Shown: positions 32,632-40,764, counted from the first letter of the stretch. The stretch is 43,582 bases of DNA from Thermococcus celericrescens (GCF_001484195.1 NZ_LLYW01000034.1:1-43582); one strand, 5' to 3'. The notes: generated by a model from the sequence alone, not told the origin. Numbers and translations: made by a program.

Positions 32632-32765
32632 AACACTCACCTTGATGGTAATTGTGGGTTCGGGTATTTAAACCTTTCTCCAAACCCCTCCTGAAGGGAT
32701 TTTTCAAGAAACAGGCCCTGTTTTTCTCCCGTGGGCAGAAATAGGGGGACTTGGGGGCCAAGGAA

Positions 32766-33413
32766 TCACTCCCCGGCCTCAGGAACCTTTTCGACACTGC
32801 CGGATTCTCCGACTTCGGCGGCTTCACCGGGGTTTTCTTCGGAGTCCCCGGACTCTTCATTGCCCCTTCCGTCGAGCTTCGCTATGAGGTCGCTGTACTC
32901 GGCGTGAACCACCTTCCTGAAGGCTTCCTTGATTATGTTGGGGTCGTTCTCAGGGAACCCGTAGAGCTCGGCGAACTTTGGCGTCGTTCCGAGGAGCTTC
33001 GTCCGCTCGTACGGCTCGGCATAGATGAGACCCATCTCGAGGAGCTTCCTTATGTGCTCGTACGCCTGGCTCCCGCGGAGCTTTACCACCTTGCTCTGCT
33101 CTATAGGCTGGAGGTAGGCTATGAGCGCGAGGGTTTTCAGCTCGCCCGTCCTGAGGTCCGGCCTGGGCATTAGATGGACGACACGCTGGCTGTACTCCTG
33201 CTTCACCTGCATGACGTACTTGTCCCCCAGAACCTTGACAACCTCTATGGCGCTCTTTCTCTCGGCGTACTCCGCGGCTATAAGTTCGATGAGCTTTTCT
33301 AGGTAGTCGAGTGACCTTATACCGAGCGCCCTTGAGAGCTCCTTGACGCTCAGGGGCCTTCCAGAAACGAAGAGGGCCGCTTCCACGAGTGCCTTGTCTT
33401 CGAGCAGTCCCAT
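32766..33413 (-). CDS. scpB: Segregation and condensation protein ScpB
   Basis: ScpB is the winged-helix partner (kite subunit) of the SMC-ScpA chromosome complex. It has two winged helices: ALVEAALFVSGRPLSVKELS with LGIRSLDYLEKLIELI, and LKTLALIAYLQPIEQSKVV with LRGSQAYEHIRKLLEMGLI, then GTTPKFAELYGF, typical of ScpB. The last 45 residues are acidic and probably disordered. The ATG at 33413 follows GGGTGAT, and a CTATATACC promoter lies about 45 bases upstream. scpA and smc are not in this window. Confidence 0.92.
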   Translation of the reverse strand: MGLLEDKALVEAALFVSGRPLSVKELSRALGIRSLDYLEKLIELIAAEYAERKSAIEVVKVLGDKYVMQVKQEYSQRVVHLMPRPDLRTGELKTLALIAYLQPIEQSKVVKLRGSQAYEHIRKLLEMGLIYAEPYERTKLLGTTPKFAELYGFPENDPNIIKEAFRKVVHAEYSDLIAKLDGRGNEESGDSEENPGEAAEVGESGSVEKVPEAGE

Positions 33414-33620
33414 TATTATCACCCCTGTTCCATTATCTTAGGTGTGGAGGTATATAGGGTTTACCTTCTGAACTCTTCCTTTAACGATGGGTGTCGGCTG
33501 AATCTGCCCCTCCGTTGTGAAGGGGATTTGTTCGGGGGAATCTGCAGGGCCTTCACTGAACATCACTGGTACGTGGTGTTGAAAAACATCCTGCGGTGGC
33601 CCCGTGACTAAACCGTAAAA

Positions 33621-33628
33621 TTTATAAA
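33621..33628 (+). promoter_or_regulatory. TATA box of the 5S rRNA - tRNA-Asp unit
   Basis: TTTATAAA lies 24-31 bases before the predicted 5' end of 5S rRNA, the usual archaeal spacing, in an otherwise GC-rich neighbourhood. Confidence 0.7.
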
Positions 33629-33651
33629 CCCAAGTCTGGAGGTCAATAGCG

Positions 33652-33774
33652 GTACGGCGGTCATAGCGGCGGGGTCACACCCGGTCTCGTTTCGACCCCG
33701 GAAGTTAAGCCCGCCAGCGATCCCGGCGGTACTGCCCTCCGAGAGGGGGCGGGAAACCGGGGACGCCGCCGGCC
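33652..33774 (+). rRNA. rrf: 5S ribosomal RNA
   Basis: The sequence from TACGGCGGTCATAGCGGCGG through ACACCCGGTCTCGTTTCGAC, CCGGAAGTTAAGCCCGCCAG, CGATCCCGGCGGTACTGCCC and CCGAGAGGGGGCGGGAAACC to GACGCCGCCGGCC is a standard archaeal 5S rRNA. The terminal stem pairs the GGCGG near the 5' end with the CCGCC near the 3' end. The 5S gene stands apart from the 16S-23S operon, as usual in Thermococcales, and is followed after about eight bases by tRNA-Asp. The ends are accurate to a few bases. Confidence 0.95.
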
Positions 33775-33782
33775 ACTCACAC

Positions 33783-33860
33783 GCCCGGGTGGTGTAGCCA
33801 GGCCCATCATACGGGACTGTCACTCCCGTGACTCGGGTTCAAATCCCGACCCGGGCGCCA
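33783..33860 (+). tRNA. tRNA-Asp (anticodon GTC)
   Basis: The 78-base tRNA includes an encoded CCA. The acceptor stem pairs GCCCGGG (33783-33789) with CCCGGGC (33850-33856), the anticodon stem-loop is CGGGACTGTCACTCCCG, the T arm is CTCGGGTTCAAATCCCGAC and the discriminator base is G. It directly follows 5S rRNA and is probably co-transcribed. Confidence 0.96.
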
Positions 33861-33866
33861 TTCTAA

Positions 33867-34170
33867 CAAACTTTTGCCCTGCAAAAGTTTGATCAAAAGT
33901 TGGTGATTCCTTCTGGTTGGCCAATCGTGTGGATTTTTCTGTTTTAATGGTGGATTGTATATTTGGATTTATCGCCAAAAGGGCGCTTTTTGACGGGTTC
34001 AACTTCAACCCACGCTCCTTCGGAGCGCTAAAAAAGCCGAACCTGTCGATAGCTTGCCTTCTTAGAGTGAATCCAGCCAAAATTGCAGATTTTAACGAAA
34101 ATCCTTATTGACTGGTGAATCCTACAGAGGAATCACAAACTTTGATGAAACTTTGCGCAGGCAAAGTTTC
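33867..34170. repeat. 304-bp element bounded by inverted repeats, between two tRNA genes
   Basis: The 355-base gap between tRNA-Asp and tRNA-Lys holds no supported gene. It is bounded by imperfect inverted repeats of about 44 bases. The left one begins with the palindrome CAAACTTTTGC-CCT-GCAAAAGTTTG and runs to GTGATTCC (33910); the right one runs from GGAATCAC (34130) and ends with the palindrome GAAACTTTGC-GCAG-GCAAAGTTTC. The interior has a CGCTCC-TTC-GGAGCG hairpin. It looks like a non-autonomous element, or a pair of related structured boundary repeats. No clear target duplication is visible. Confidence 0.55.
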
Positions 34171-34215
34171 AGGGCAAAGCTTATAAAACCTCTCTGCAGT
34201 TATCCCATCGGATGT

Positions 34216-34293
34216 GGGCCGGTAGCTCAGCCTGGTTAGAGCGCGGGGCTTTTAACCCCGTGGCCGCGGGTTCGAATCCCGTCCGGCCCGCCA
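34216..34293 (+). tRNA. tRNA-Lys (anticodon TTT)
   Basis: The 78-base tRNA includes an encoded CCA. The acceptor stem pairs GGGCCGG (34216-34222) with CCGGCCC (34283-34289), the anticodon stem-loop is CGGGGCTTTTAACCCCG, the T arm is GCGGGTTCGAATCCCGT and the discriminator is G. A CTTATAAAA box at about 34178-34186 is its promoter. Confidence 0.96.
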
Positions 34294-34411
34294 GCACAAA
34301 TTCATTAAATACATTTCTGCCATCACTTCATTTACAGGGTTCTTCTGTGTTCATTTGATTTATACCTAAAAGAGTGCTGTTATCCAAATCAAGAAAAGGA
34401 TTAAGAGCGAT

Positions 34412-35080
34412 TCAAATCTTGATCGGCGCACCAAAGGCCCTGTCTCCGGCATCGCCGAGGCCTGGGAGTATGTAGCCCTTCTCGTTCAGCTCCCTGTCTA
34501 TCGCCGCTACGAATATCTCAACGTCCGGGTGGGCCTCCTTTATTCTGCTTATCCCCTCCGGTGCTGCCAGAACGCCAACTATGACATAGCGCTTGGCATT
34601 CCCGTACTTCTTGACCTCGTCGAGAACCTTGATGAGGGTTGAGCCCGTCGCTATCATGGGGTCGGCTAGGATAACCGTGTCGTCCGGCTTTACCTGGGGC
34701 ACCTTAACGTACTTCATCTCTATCTCAAACTTGGGGGCCTTGCTGCGGGAGGCGGATACGATGCCGACCCTGGAGTGGTCGAGAACCTTGATGAGGCCCT
34801 CCATGAGGGGTATCGCCGCGCGGAGGACCGTGATTATGATGACGTTGCGCCTGTCCTTTATCAGCGTTCCCTCAGTTTCTTCGAGCGGGGTCTTTATGGG
34901 GATCTTCTCGATTTCCATGGTCTTCGTCAGCTCGTAGGCCATGTAGCGGCCGAGCTTAACGAGGCCCTTTCTGAAGGCTATCGGTCCGGTTCTCTCGTCC
35001 CTGAGCTCCGTCAGTATTTCCATGATGAAGGGGCTGTCCTCGAAGGAGTAAACACCTTCCCAGCGTTCGTCCCTCTTCAT
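34412..35080 (-). CDS. upp: Uracil phosphoribosyltransferase
   Basis: The enzyme makes UMP from uracil and PRPP in pyrimidine salvage. Counted from the ATG at 35080 (GGTGGG upstream) it has 222 residues, with [12 protein letters not shown] near 85-97, the PRPP-binding loop [13 protein letters not shown] (136-148), and a C-terminal uracil-binding region [20 protein letters not shown]. These are clear Upp features. The open frame upstream to 35212 lies in the left flank of the neighbouring IS and is not coding. Confidence 0.96.
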   Translation of the reverse strand: MKRDERWEGVYSFEDSPFIMEILTELRDERTGPIAFRKGLVKLGRYMAYELTKTMEIEKIPIKTPLEETEGTLIKDRRNVIIITVLRAAIPLMEGLIKVLDHSRVGIVSASRSKAPKFEIEMKYVKVPQVKPDDTVILADPMIATGSTLIKVLDEVKKYGNAKRYVIVGVLAAPEGISRIKEAHPDVEIFVAAIDRELNEKGYILPGLGDAGDRAFGAPIKI

Positions 35081-35201
35081 GTTCCCACCATTCGCCACTT
35101 GGGGCGGAAGGTTTATCTGTTTTTGGGTGGAAGACCCCTTCCGAAAGGGAGGGGATGAAAGCCCGAGAGCCTTAAATACGAAACCTATTAAAAAATAATA
35201 G

Positions 35202-36489
35202 GTGCTCTTCAACGTACCTCACCCAAAAGAACCACCTCAGGGTTGACAAGAAAACCTACAAAATCCTCAGAATACTAACCCACCTATCCAAAAGCCTCTA
35301 CAACCTGACCCTTTACACGGTCAAACAACACTACGAGCTGAACGGCACTTTTCTGCCCTATGCCAAAGCTTATCACCTCGTGAAGGACAGTGAGCCTTAC
35401 AAACTCCTGCCGAGTCAAGCGGCACAGCAAACGATGAAAATCGTGGAGAGGAACTTCCGCTCCTTCTTCCACGTCCTCAACGAGCGGAAAAAAGGAAACT
35501 ACAACCGCCCGGTAAGGCCACCGAAATACCTTCCCAAGGACGGTCAGTTCGTCCTCATCTTCCCCTACCAATCCTTCAGAGTCAAGGGCGACAGGATAAT
35601 CCTGTCCCTCGGCAGGAACTTCGCCAGAAAATACGGGGTTCAGCACCTCGAATTCATCCTCCCGAAGAACGTCAGGAGCCACAGGATAAAGGAAGTCCGC
35701 ATCCTGCCGAGATACAACGCGTTATGGTTCGAAATCGAGTACGTTTACGAGGTCGAACCCGAGAAGAGGGAGCTGGACTACTCAAAATACCTCGCCATCG
35801 ATTTGGGGGTTAACAACTTCGCCACCTGCGTTTCCACCACCGGGACGGCCTTCATTATTGAAGGCCGGGGGTTGAAGAGCTTCAACCGGTGGTGGAACAA
35901 GGAGAGAGCCCGCCTCCAGAGTCAATATGACAAGCAGGGCGTAAAGTTCGGAAAGAAGATGGCTTACCTTTTGAGGAAGGGGAGGAACGTGATTAACGAC
36001 TTTATAAACAAGGCTGTAAGCCACATCGTGAACTACTGCCTCGAAAACGGAATTGGCAACATTGTCATTGGCGAATTGAAGGGGATAAAACAGAACGCTA
36101 ACCTTGGGAGGAAGAACAACCAGAATTTCCAGTACATTCCGTTCGGCCTTTTTAAGCGAAAGTTGAGGGCCAAGTGCGAGCGTTACGGGATTAACTACGT
36201 TGAGGTTGATGAGGCCTACACGAGTAAGGCTGACGCCCTCGCTTTGGAGCCGATTGAGAAAAAGGAGGAATACCTCGGGAGGCGGGTTAGGAGGGGTTTG
36301 TTTCAGTCCTCGACTGGGACTTTAATTAACGCCGACGTGAATGGGGCGTTGAATATTTTGAGGAAGGTAGCCGGCGATTCGCCCGTTCGGGCGATAGCCG
36401 GTAGTGGCCGTGTGAACCGGCCTGTGAGGGTGGGGCTACCTTGGGGTGGTCTCACTCCTCACGAAACCCCGTCCGTAAGGGCGGGGTAG
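35202..36489 (+). pseudogene. tnpB: tnpB of the second IS type, start region apparently broken
   Basis: From 35380 to 36489 the frame is intact and encodes a RuvC-type TnpB with LAIDLGVNNFATC, VIGELKGIKQNANLG (with the usual RuvC-II Glu) and NADVNGALNIL, so all three acidic residues are present. The zinc-ribbon cysteines are missing (SKADALALEPI). The conserved N-terminus is also readable in this frame from about 35215 ([20 protein letters not shown]), yet no ATG, GTG or TTG precedes it in frame before a TAA at 35173. A GTG at 35202 reads VLFN in another frame and would fit with a one- or two-base change near 35214. It may therefore be N-terminally defective, or start at the GTG at 35380. Confidence 0.75.
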
Positions 36490-36497
36490 TTCACTAG
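36365..36497 (+). ncRNA. Possible omega RNA at the right end of the second IS type
   Basis: The tnpB 3' end is strongly structured: TCGCCCG-TT-CGGGCGA at 36379-36394 flanked by TAGCCGG copies, GGCCGTGTGAACCGGCC-like pairing near 36416-36432, and the terminal CCCCGTCC/GGGCGGGG hairpin. This is the place where the guide RNA of TnpB normally lies. Structure and position are the only evidence. Confidence 0.4.
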
Positions 36498-36513
36498 CCT
36501 TCCGCATGACAAA

Positions 36514-37997
36514 TCAGTCCATCGATGCATCTGTTTTTGACTCTTCCCCGATTATCCGCCTCATCCAGCTCCCCCTCAGGAACCAGGCAAGGGCCACTAT
36601 CGCCGCTATGAAGTTGCTCATTCCCATGCCGAAGAACACACCCTTGCTCGTGAAGTCGAAGAGCTCCGCGAGGGGAATTCTAACGGAGATGATCCAGTGG
36701 ACAATCGGTACCATTACGGAGAAAGCCAGGGCTGGAACGTAGCCGAAGGCGTAGCTGAGGGGAATCCTCAGTCCCCAGAGACGGAATATTCCAAGGGCCA
36801 TGCTCTTCTTGGTATGGCCTGCGGAGCTGAAGGTTCTGTTCACGACTATGAAGATGCCGTTGAAGAAGGGCACGGAAATCAGGAAGTACTTGAGAACCAC
36901 CTCGCTCTCCCTGATGACCGCCGGATCGTTCAGGAAGAAGCGGAACACCTCGACGCGGAAGAGTCCGATGACGGCTATGGCAAGGCTGGCTATCGCGAAG
37001 TTTATGACCATCGTCCTCTCCGCTATCTTCTTTGCCCTCCCGTAGTTCTCCGCCCCGACGTTCTGGGCTATCATGGTTCCCATCGCCATGCTTATACCCC
37101 TAGATATGCCCGTCAGGAAGTTCACGAGGCGGGTGGTTATGGTGTAGGCCGCGTAGGTAACGTCGCCGAAGCCGAAGATGATTCTCGTGAGTATCACGAA
37201 TCCAAAGCTGTTTGCGGACTGGCCTATACTCGATGGGAGGCCGATCCGAAAGAGCTTTCCGTAAAATTCAAAGTCTGGCTTGAGGCTCTCAACCCTCAGG
37301 CTTATCCCAACGCGGTCTGTGAAGAGGAGGTAGAGTCCAATAGCCGCTCCCACGACGTTGGCTATAACGGTCGCCAGCGCCGCCCCCGCCACGCCGAGCT
37401 CCGGAAAGCCCAGCCAGCCGAAGATGAATAGGGGGTCCAGGATTATGTTTATCAGCACGGTGAGGAGCGTTATCTTGACGGGCGTCTTTGTGTCGCCCGC
37501 GGCCCTCATGAGGCACCAAAGGCCATGAACGCGAAGGAGAACGGCAGTCCAAGGAAAACTATGGTGGCGTAGGTCAGGGAGTAGGGGTACACGTTCTCGC
37601 TCACGCGCATAAAGTGGAGGGCGTATGGGAGGATCAGGAGAGCTGTCACGGCCGTCGCGACCGAGAAGAACGTCATGAGTGAGTAGAGCGCCCCCGCGGA
37701 GCGGTTTGCCTTTTCGTACTCCTCAGCGCCTATGTACTGCCCCACGAAGGCGAAGCCCGCCGTTGTGAAGCCCAACCCAAGGGCCATCAGCGTTCCTATT
37801 ATCGGCCAGACCGTTCCCGGGGCTGAGAGCGCCTCCCTCCCGAGTTTACCCAGCCAGAAGGTGTCCGTTATGTTGTACACCACCTGAACCAGGTTGTTTA
37901 CTATGAGCGGTCCCGCGAGGATGAGGAGGGTTTTCTCTATCGGGCCGTTCAGTATCTGGTCCCTCATTCTCTGGATTTTCTCACCCTTCATCTTCAC
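36514..37997 (-). pseudogene. MATE-family multidrug efflux transporter, frameshifted
   Basis: The N-terminal part (37997-37506: TLLILAGPLIVNNLVQVVYN; ITDTFWLGKLGREALSAPG) ends in FMAFGAS, while the remaining two-thirds (LMRAAGDTKTPVKITLLTVL onward) is in the next frame. One missing base at about 37512-37513 would join them (compare FNFLLRAIGDTKTP in the neighbouring copy) into a transporter of about 494 residues with twelve helices. It is paralogous to the MATE gene at 39238. Its GTG start at 37997 lies exactly where the ATG lies in the other copy relative to a shared TTTTATA promoter. Confidence 0.85.
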
Positions 37998-38030
37998 TCA
38001 GACCGCAATCGAAACGCTGCTATAAAAGGT

Positions 38031-38822
38031 TTATGATTTTTTCTGGCCGCAGATTGTCCTCAAAAACGCCCTCAGGAAGTCAAGCCCGCCCCCCCGGTTG
38101 ACCACTCCCGGATGAACCGAGAGATAGAAGGGAATCCCATCCTCAGATGCTTTCCTGTAGTCATGGAGAGCGACGGACAGTCTGTCATCCACCTGGTTCT
38201 CGCCTATGTACCACGTGTACTCACGGTTCCATATCCTCTGCCGGGTTCCGTTGGGAAGTATGAGCCAGTTGGGCATGACAACGGTGAGGTTGTGCTCCAG
38301 AATGGCCCGGAGGGATTCGTTGTTGAGCGCCCACGCGGGCGGGAGGAAAAGGGTGAGGTTGCCGAACCCGAGGGAATTCATTAGGGCGGTGGCATTGTCA
38401 AGCTTCTCGTTTGCCGTCTCGTAGGAGCAGTTGAACTCGTGGTAGGTGTGCTCGTAGCCGTGGAGCTCCACCCGGTAGCCCCTCCGCTGGAGTTCGTGGA
38501 GATAGTTCACAAAATCGGGGTGGTTCCGGAGGCTCCACTCGTCCCCGTAGTGGGTGGTGTCAAAGACCGGAATCACGAAAAGAACGGTCCTGTTGGAGTA
38601 GTTGTACTCATCGAGAACCGCTATAATCTGCCTGAGGTCATCGAAGTAATACGGGGTAACGTCGTGGACGAGGATTAATGGCCGCTCGTTGAGGGTTTTC
38701 TGTCCCTCTTCGTCCGGTGGGGGAGTGTACGGGGCGTGATGAGTGACGCTCCCGGCTACGACCGTCAGAACGGCCAGGATTATGAGCATGAGGGTGAGGC
38801 GCCTGGTTCCCAAGGGGTTCAC
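38031..38822 (-). CDS. DUF2334-type polysaccharide deacetylase-like protein, membrane-anchored
   Basis: This 263-residue protein has an N-terminal signal anchor (LTLMLIILAVLTVVAGSV) and an extracellular domain of the CE4/DUF2334 type. The metal-binding Asp is in ILVHDVTPYY and the His pair in VELHGYEHTYHEF; ALHDYR and YLSVHPGVV near the end are further active-site segments. Several N-x-S/T sites suggest glycosylation. It probably removes acyl groups from a surface glycan. It starts with GTG at 38822 without a ribosome binding site, 25 or so bases after a TTTTATCATT box, and a mini-IS is inserted directly upstream of that box. Confidence 0.8.
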   Translation of the reverse strand: MNPLGTRRLTLMLIILAVLTVVAGSVTHHAPYTPPPDEEGQKTLNERPLILVHDVTPYYFDDLRQIIAVLDEYNYSNRTVLFVIPVFDTTHYGDEWSLRNHPDFVNYLHELQRRGYRVELHGYEHTYHEFNCSYETANEKLDNATALMNSLGFGNLTLFLPPAWALNNESLRAILEHNLTVVMPNWLILPNGTRQRIWNREYTWYIGENQVDDRLSVALHDYRKASEDGIPFYLSVHPGVVNRGGGLDFLRAFLRTICGQKKS

Positions 38823-38966
38823 CTGATAATGCTCTGCATCTGAATGATAAAAGGTTTACTTTTTTCTTTGAAAGCCTTGCCCTTTAGGGGGGTGCCGTAA
38901 TCGGTAATCCAGCCTTCCAACAGTCGAAACCCCTTTAAACTTCAAGGTGTAGTAAGGTCTCGGAGG

Positions 38967-39074
38967 GGCCACTCAAAGAGGGTTTCAGCGTGTCCTCCCG
39001 TCCTCGGGAGGAAGACGCCGTAAAGCGTCCTTTCAAAAACCGCTTTCGAGCGGTTTGAAACCTGATGAGTGGCC
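38967..39074 (+). ncRNA. Candidate cloverleaf-like structured RNA within the mini-IS
   Basis: GGCCACTCA (38967-38975) pairs perfectly with TGAGTGGCC (39066-39074), extended inward by GGTTTC (38981-38986) with GAAACC (39057-39062). Inside are three separate hairpins: CCTCCCG/CGGGAGG (38994-39011), GACGC/GCGTC (39014-39029) and AACCGCT-TTCG-AGCGGTT (39037-39055). This gives a closed stem with three arms. No protein frame explains it, and the other IS copies lack it. The Pyrococcus HgcC RNA family, which I recall as IS-associated, is a possible relative, but I cannot confirm it. The strand is uncertain. Confidence 0.5.
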
Positions 39075-39080
39075 TTAAGC

Positions 39081-39241
39081 GATAACCCCAATCCGGTCTG
39101 GCGGTAGGGGTAACGGGTTCAAGGCCGAGCCCTCGGGCTGAACCGAAACCGGCGACGGGAGTAGGTGGATGAGAGCCCGAAAACCTCCCCGTCACTGGCG
39201 AGGGGTTAAGCCGAACCTCGGCCAGGCGGAGAGGAGGTCAG
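39081..39241 (+). ncRNA. Predicted solo omega RNA of the mini-IS
   Basis: TAACCCC (39083-39089) and GGGGTTA (39202-39208) are in the same places as in the second IS, around the common AGGGGTAACGGG element and a GGTTCA/TGAACC hairpin with an inner AGCCCTCGGGCT. The scaffold is therefore kept although tnpB is lost. Its guide, if used, would be the DNA after 39241, starting CGTCTCTGGG, which is the end of the MATE gene. Confidence 0.5.
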
Positions 39242-40641
39242 CGTCTCTGGGAGTGCCCCTCCTCTATGATGCGGCTCATCCAGCTCCCGGTCAGGAACCA
39301 GGCGAGAGCAACAACCGCGCCGAGAACGTTGCTCAGGCCCATTCCCAGCCACATTCCGGCGGTGTCCTTCACGAGGATTCCAAGGCCGTAGCTGAGGGGA
39401 AGCCTCAGCCCCCAGAGGCGGAGCATGCTTAGCACCATGCTCTTCTTGGTGTGGCCGGAGCTCTGGAAGACGTTGTTTACCGCCGAGAATATGCCAAAGA
39501 AGGGTAGCGATGCGGAGAAGTACTTGACGACCTTCGCGCTCTCCGCTATTATCGCCGGGTCCTTGATGAAGAAGCTGAATATCTCGACGCGGAAGATGGC
39601 GAAGAGGAGCGTCCCAACGCTCAGGATGGCAAAGTTTATCGCCATTGTCTTCTCAGCTATGGTTTTGGCCCTCTCGTAGAGCTTTGCCCCAACGGTCTGG
39701 CCGACCATCGTACCCATGGCCATGCTTATTCCGTCCGAGAAGGCGAACATGAAGTTGGTGAGCCTGTTGGTTATGGAGTAGGTCGCAAAGGCCACGTCGG
39801 CGTCTCCGAACTGGCCGCCCAGGGTGAAGATTATCCTGGTGAGGATGACGAAGCCGAGGGCGGTGGTGGACGAGCCTATGCTCGAGGGTATGCCTACGCG
39901 GAAGATGCGCTTGTAGAACTCCCAATCCGGCTTCAGGCCCTCTATTGTTAGGTGTATTCCCACCTTTCCCTTGAAGAGCAGGTATCCGCCAACGAGCGAG
40001 CCGAGGCTGTTGGAGAACATCGTGGCTACGGCAGCACCGACGACTCCAAGCTCCGGAAACGGCCCCCAGCCGAATATTAGGAAGGGGTCTAGGACCAAGT
40101 TAAGAAGCACGGTGGCTATGTTTATCTTGACCGGTGTTTTGGTGTCGCCTATAGCCCTCAGGAGGAAGTTGAAGGCGAAGAGTGTGAAGGCGAAGGGTAT
40201 TCCAGCGAAGATGACGCGGGTGTAGTTGAGTGCGTAGGGATAGACGGTATCGCTCACGTTCATGAACTCGAGGAGATACGGGGCGGAGATGACGCCGAAT
40301 ATCCCAACTCCAATCGCGAAGAGCATCATGAGGGAGTAGAGTGCTCCCGCCGCGCGGTTGGCCTTGTCGTACTCTCTGGCCCCGACGTACTGGCTGACGA
40401 AGGCGAAGCCGGCGGTTGCAAACCCCATTCCTATGGCCATGAAAAACCATACCAGCGGCCACGCCGTTCCCGGGGCGGCAAGCTCCTCCCTTCCAAGCTT
40501 GCCCAGCCAGTATGTGTCGGTGAGGTTGTACAGAACCTGAACGAGCTGGTTTACGATTAGAGGATAGGCTAGCACGATGAGAGTCTTGGCTATGGGTCCG
40601 CTGATAATCTGCTCTCGCATTGCCTCCACTTCACGCCTCAT
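39238..40641 (-). CDS. MATE-family multidrug efflux transporter
   Basis: This is a 467-residue antiporter with twelve predicted helices in two homologous halves. Motifs include LVQVLYNLTDTYWLGKLGRE in helix 1-2, LLRAIGDTKTPVKINIATVL, and GIPSSIGSSTTALGFVI. It is a paralogue of the frameshifted gene at 36514-37997 along its whole length. The ATG at 40641 lies 23 bases after TTTTATA, so the mRNA may be leaderless. The final codons CGC TGA are formed partly by the right end of the mini-IS. Confidence 0.93.
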   Translation of the reverse strand: MRREVEAMREQIISGPIAKTLIVLAYPLIVNQLVQVLYNLTDTYWLGKLGREELAAPGTAWPLVWFFMAIGMGFATAGFAFVSQYVGAREYDKANRAAGALYSLMMLFAIGVGIFGVISAPYLLEFMNVSDTVYPYALNYTRVIFAGIPFAFTLFAFNFLLRAIGDTKTPVKINIATVLLNLVLDPFLIFGWGPFPELGVVGAAVATMFSNSLGSLVGGYLLFKGKVGIHLTIEGLKPDWEFYKRIFRVGIPSSIGSSTTALGFVILTRIIFTLGGQFGDADVAFATYSITNRLTNFMFAFSDGISMAMGTMVGQTVGAKLYERAKTIAEKTMAINFAILSVGTLLFAIFRVEIFSFFIKDPAIIAESAKVVKYFSASLPFFGIFSAVNNVFQSSGHTKKSMVLSMLRLWGLRLPLSYGLGILVKDTAGMWLGMGLSNVLGAVVALAWFLTGSWMSRIIEEGHSQRR

Positions 40642-40764
40642 TGAGATGGCTATCGAAACGTGTGTATAAAAGGCTTATGGTGGATAAAAGAGCCAGCTAT
40701 TTTGCTTCTCAAAACCAAAAGGCTTAAATTCCTAGGCTAAGTAGTACTTTGGGTGGTCTCGTAA

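Larger units (their letters stand above)
35131..36497 (+). mobile_element. Second type of tnpB-only IS200/IS605 element
   Basis: The element lies between upp and a MATE gene. Its left end shows a CCCTT-CCGA-AAGGG hairpin (35136-35149), and its right end a CCCCGTCC-GTAA-GGGCGGGG hairpin at 36466-36485, the typical subterminal structures of IS605-group elements. The ends and the encoded TnpB differ from those of the other three elements, so it is a separate subfamily. No tnpA. The exact boundaries are not fixed because no second copy is available here. Confidence 0.65.
38860..39241 (+). mobile_element. 382-bp tnpB-less derivative of the first IS type
   Basis: The left end (TTAC at 38856-38859, then TTTTTTCTTTGAAAGCCTTG) and the right end (GAGGGGTTAAGCCGAACC to GGAGGTCAG at 39241) match the elements at 9362 and 28719, but the tnpB frame is absent. 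The interior holds a compact multi-hairpin RNA-like segment and the omega RNA scaffold. It could be mobilised in trans. It lies between a MATE gene and a deacetylase gene, and its last bases provide the stop codon of the MATE gene. Confidence 0.75.

Noticed and set aside
33430-33650. A possible small RNA between scpB and 5S rRNA
   Set aside because: Hairpins such as AACATCAC/GTGGTGTT exist, but I found no C/D box pair or other convincing signature.
33820-34080. An 86-codon minus-strand frame across the inverted-repeat element and tRNA-Asp
   Set aside because: Its C-terminus (GSGFEPESRE) is the well-known artefact of reading a tRNA antisense, and the rest covers repeat DNA.
38935-39195. A minus-strand frame inside the mini-IS
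   Set aside because: It crosses the RNA hairpins, is Pro/Arg/Gly-rich, and has no start signals.
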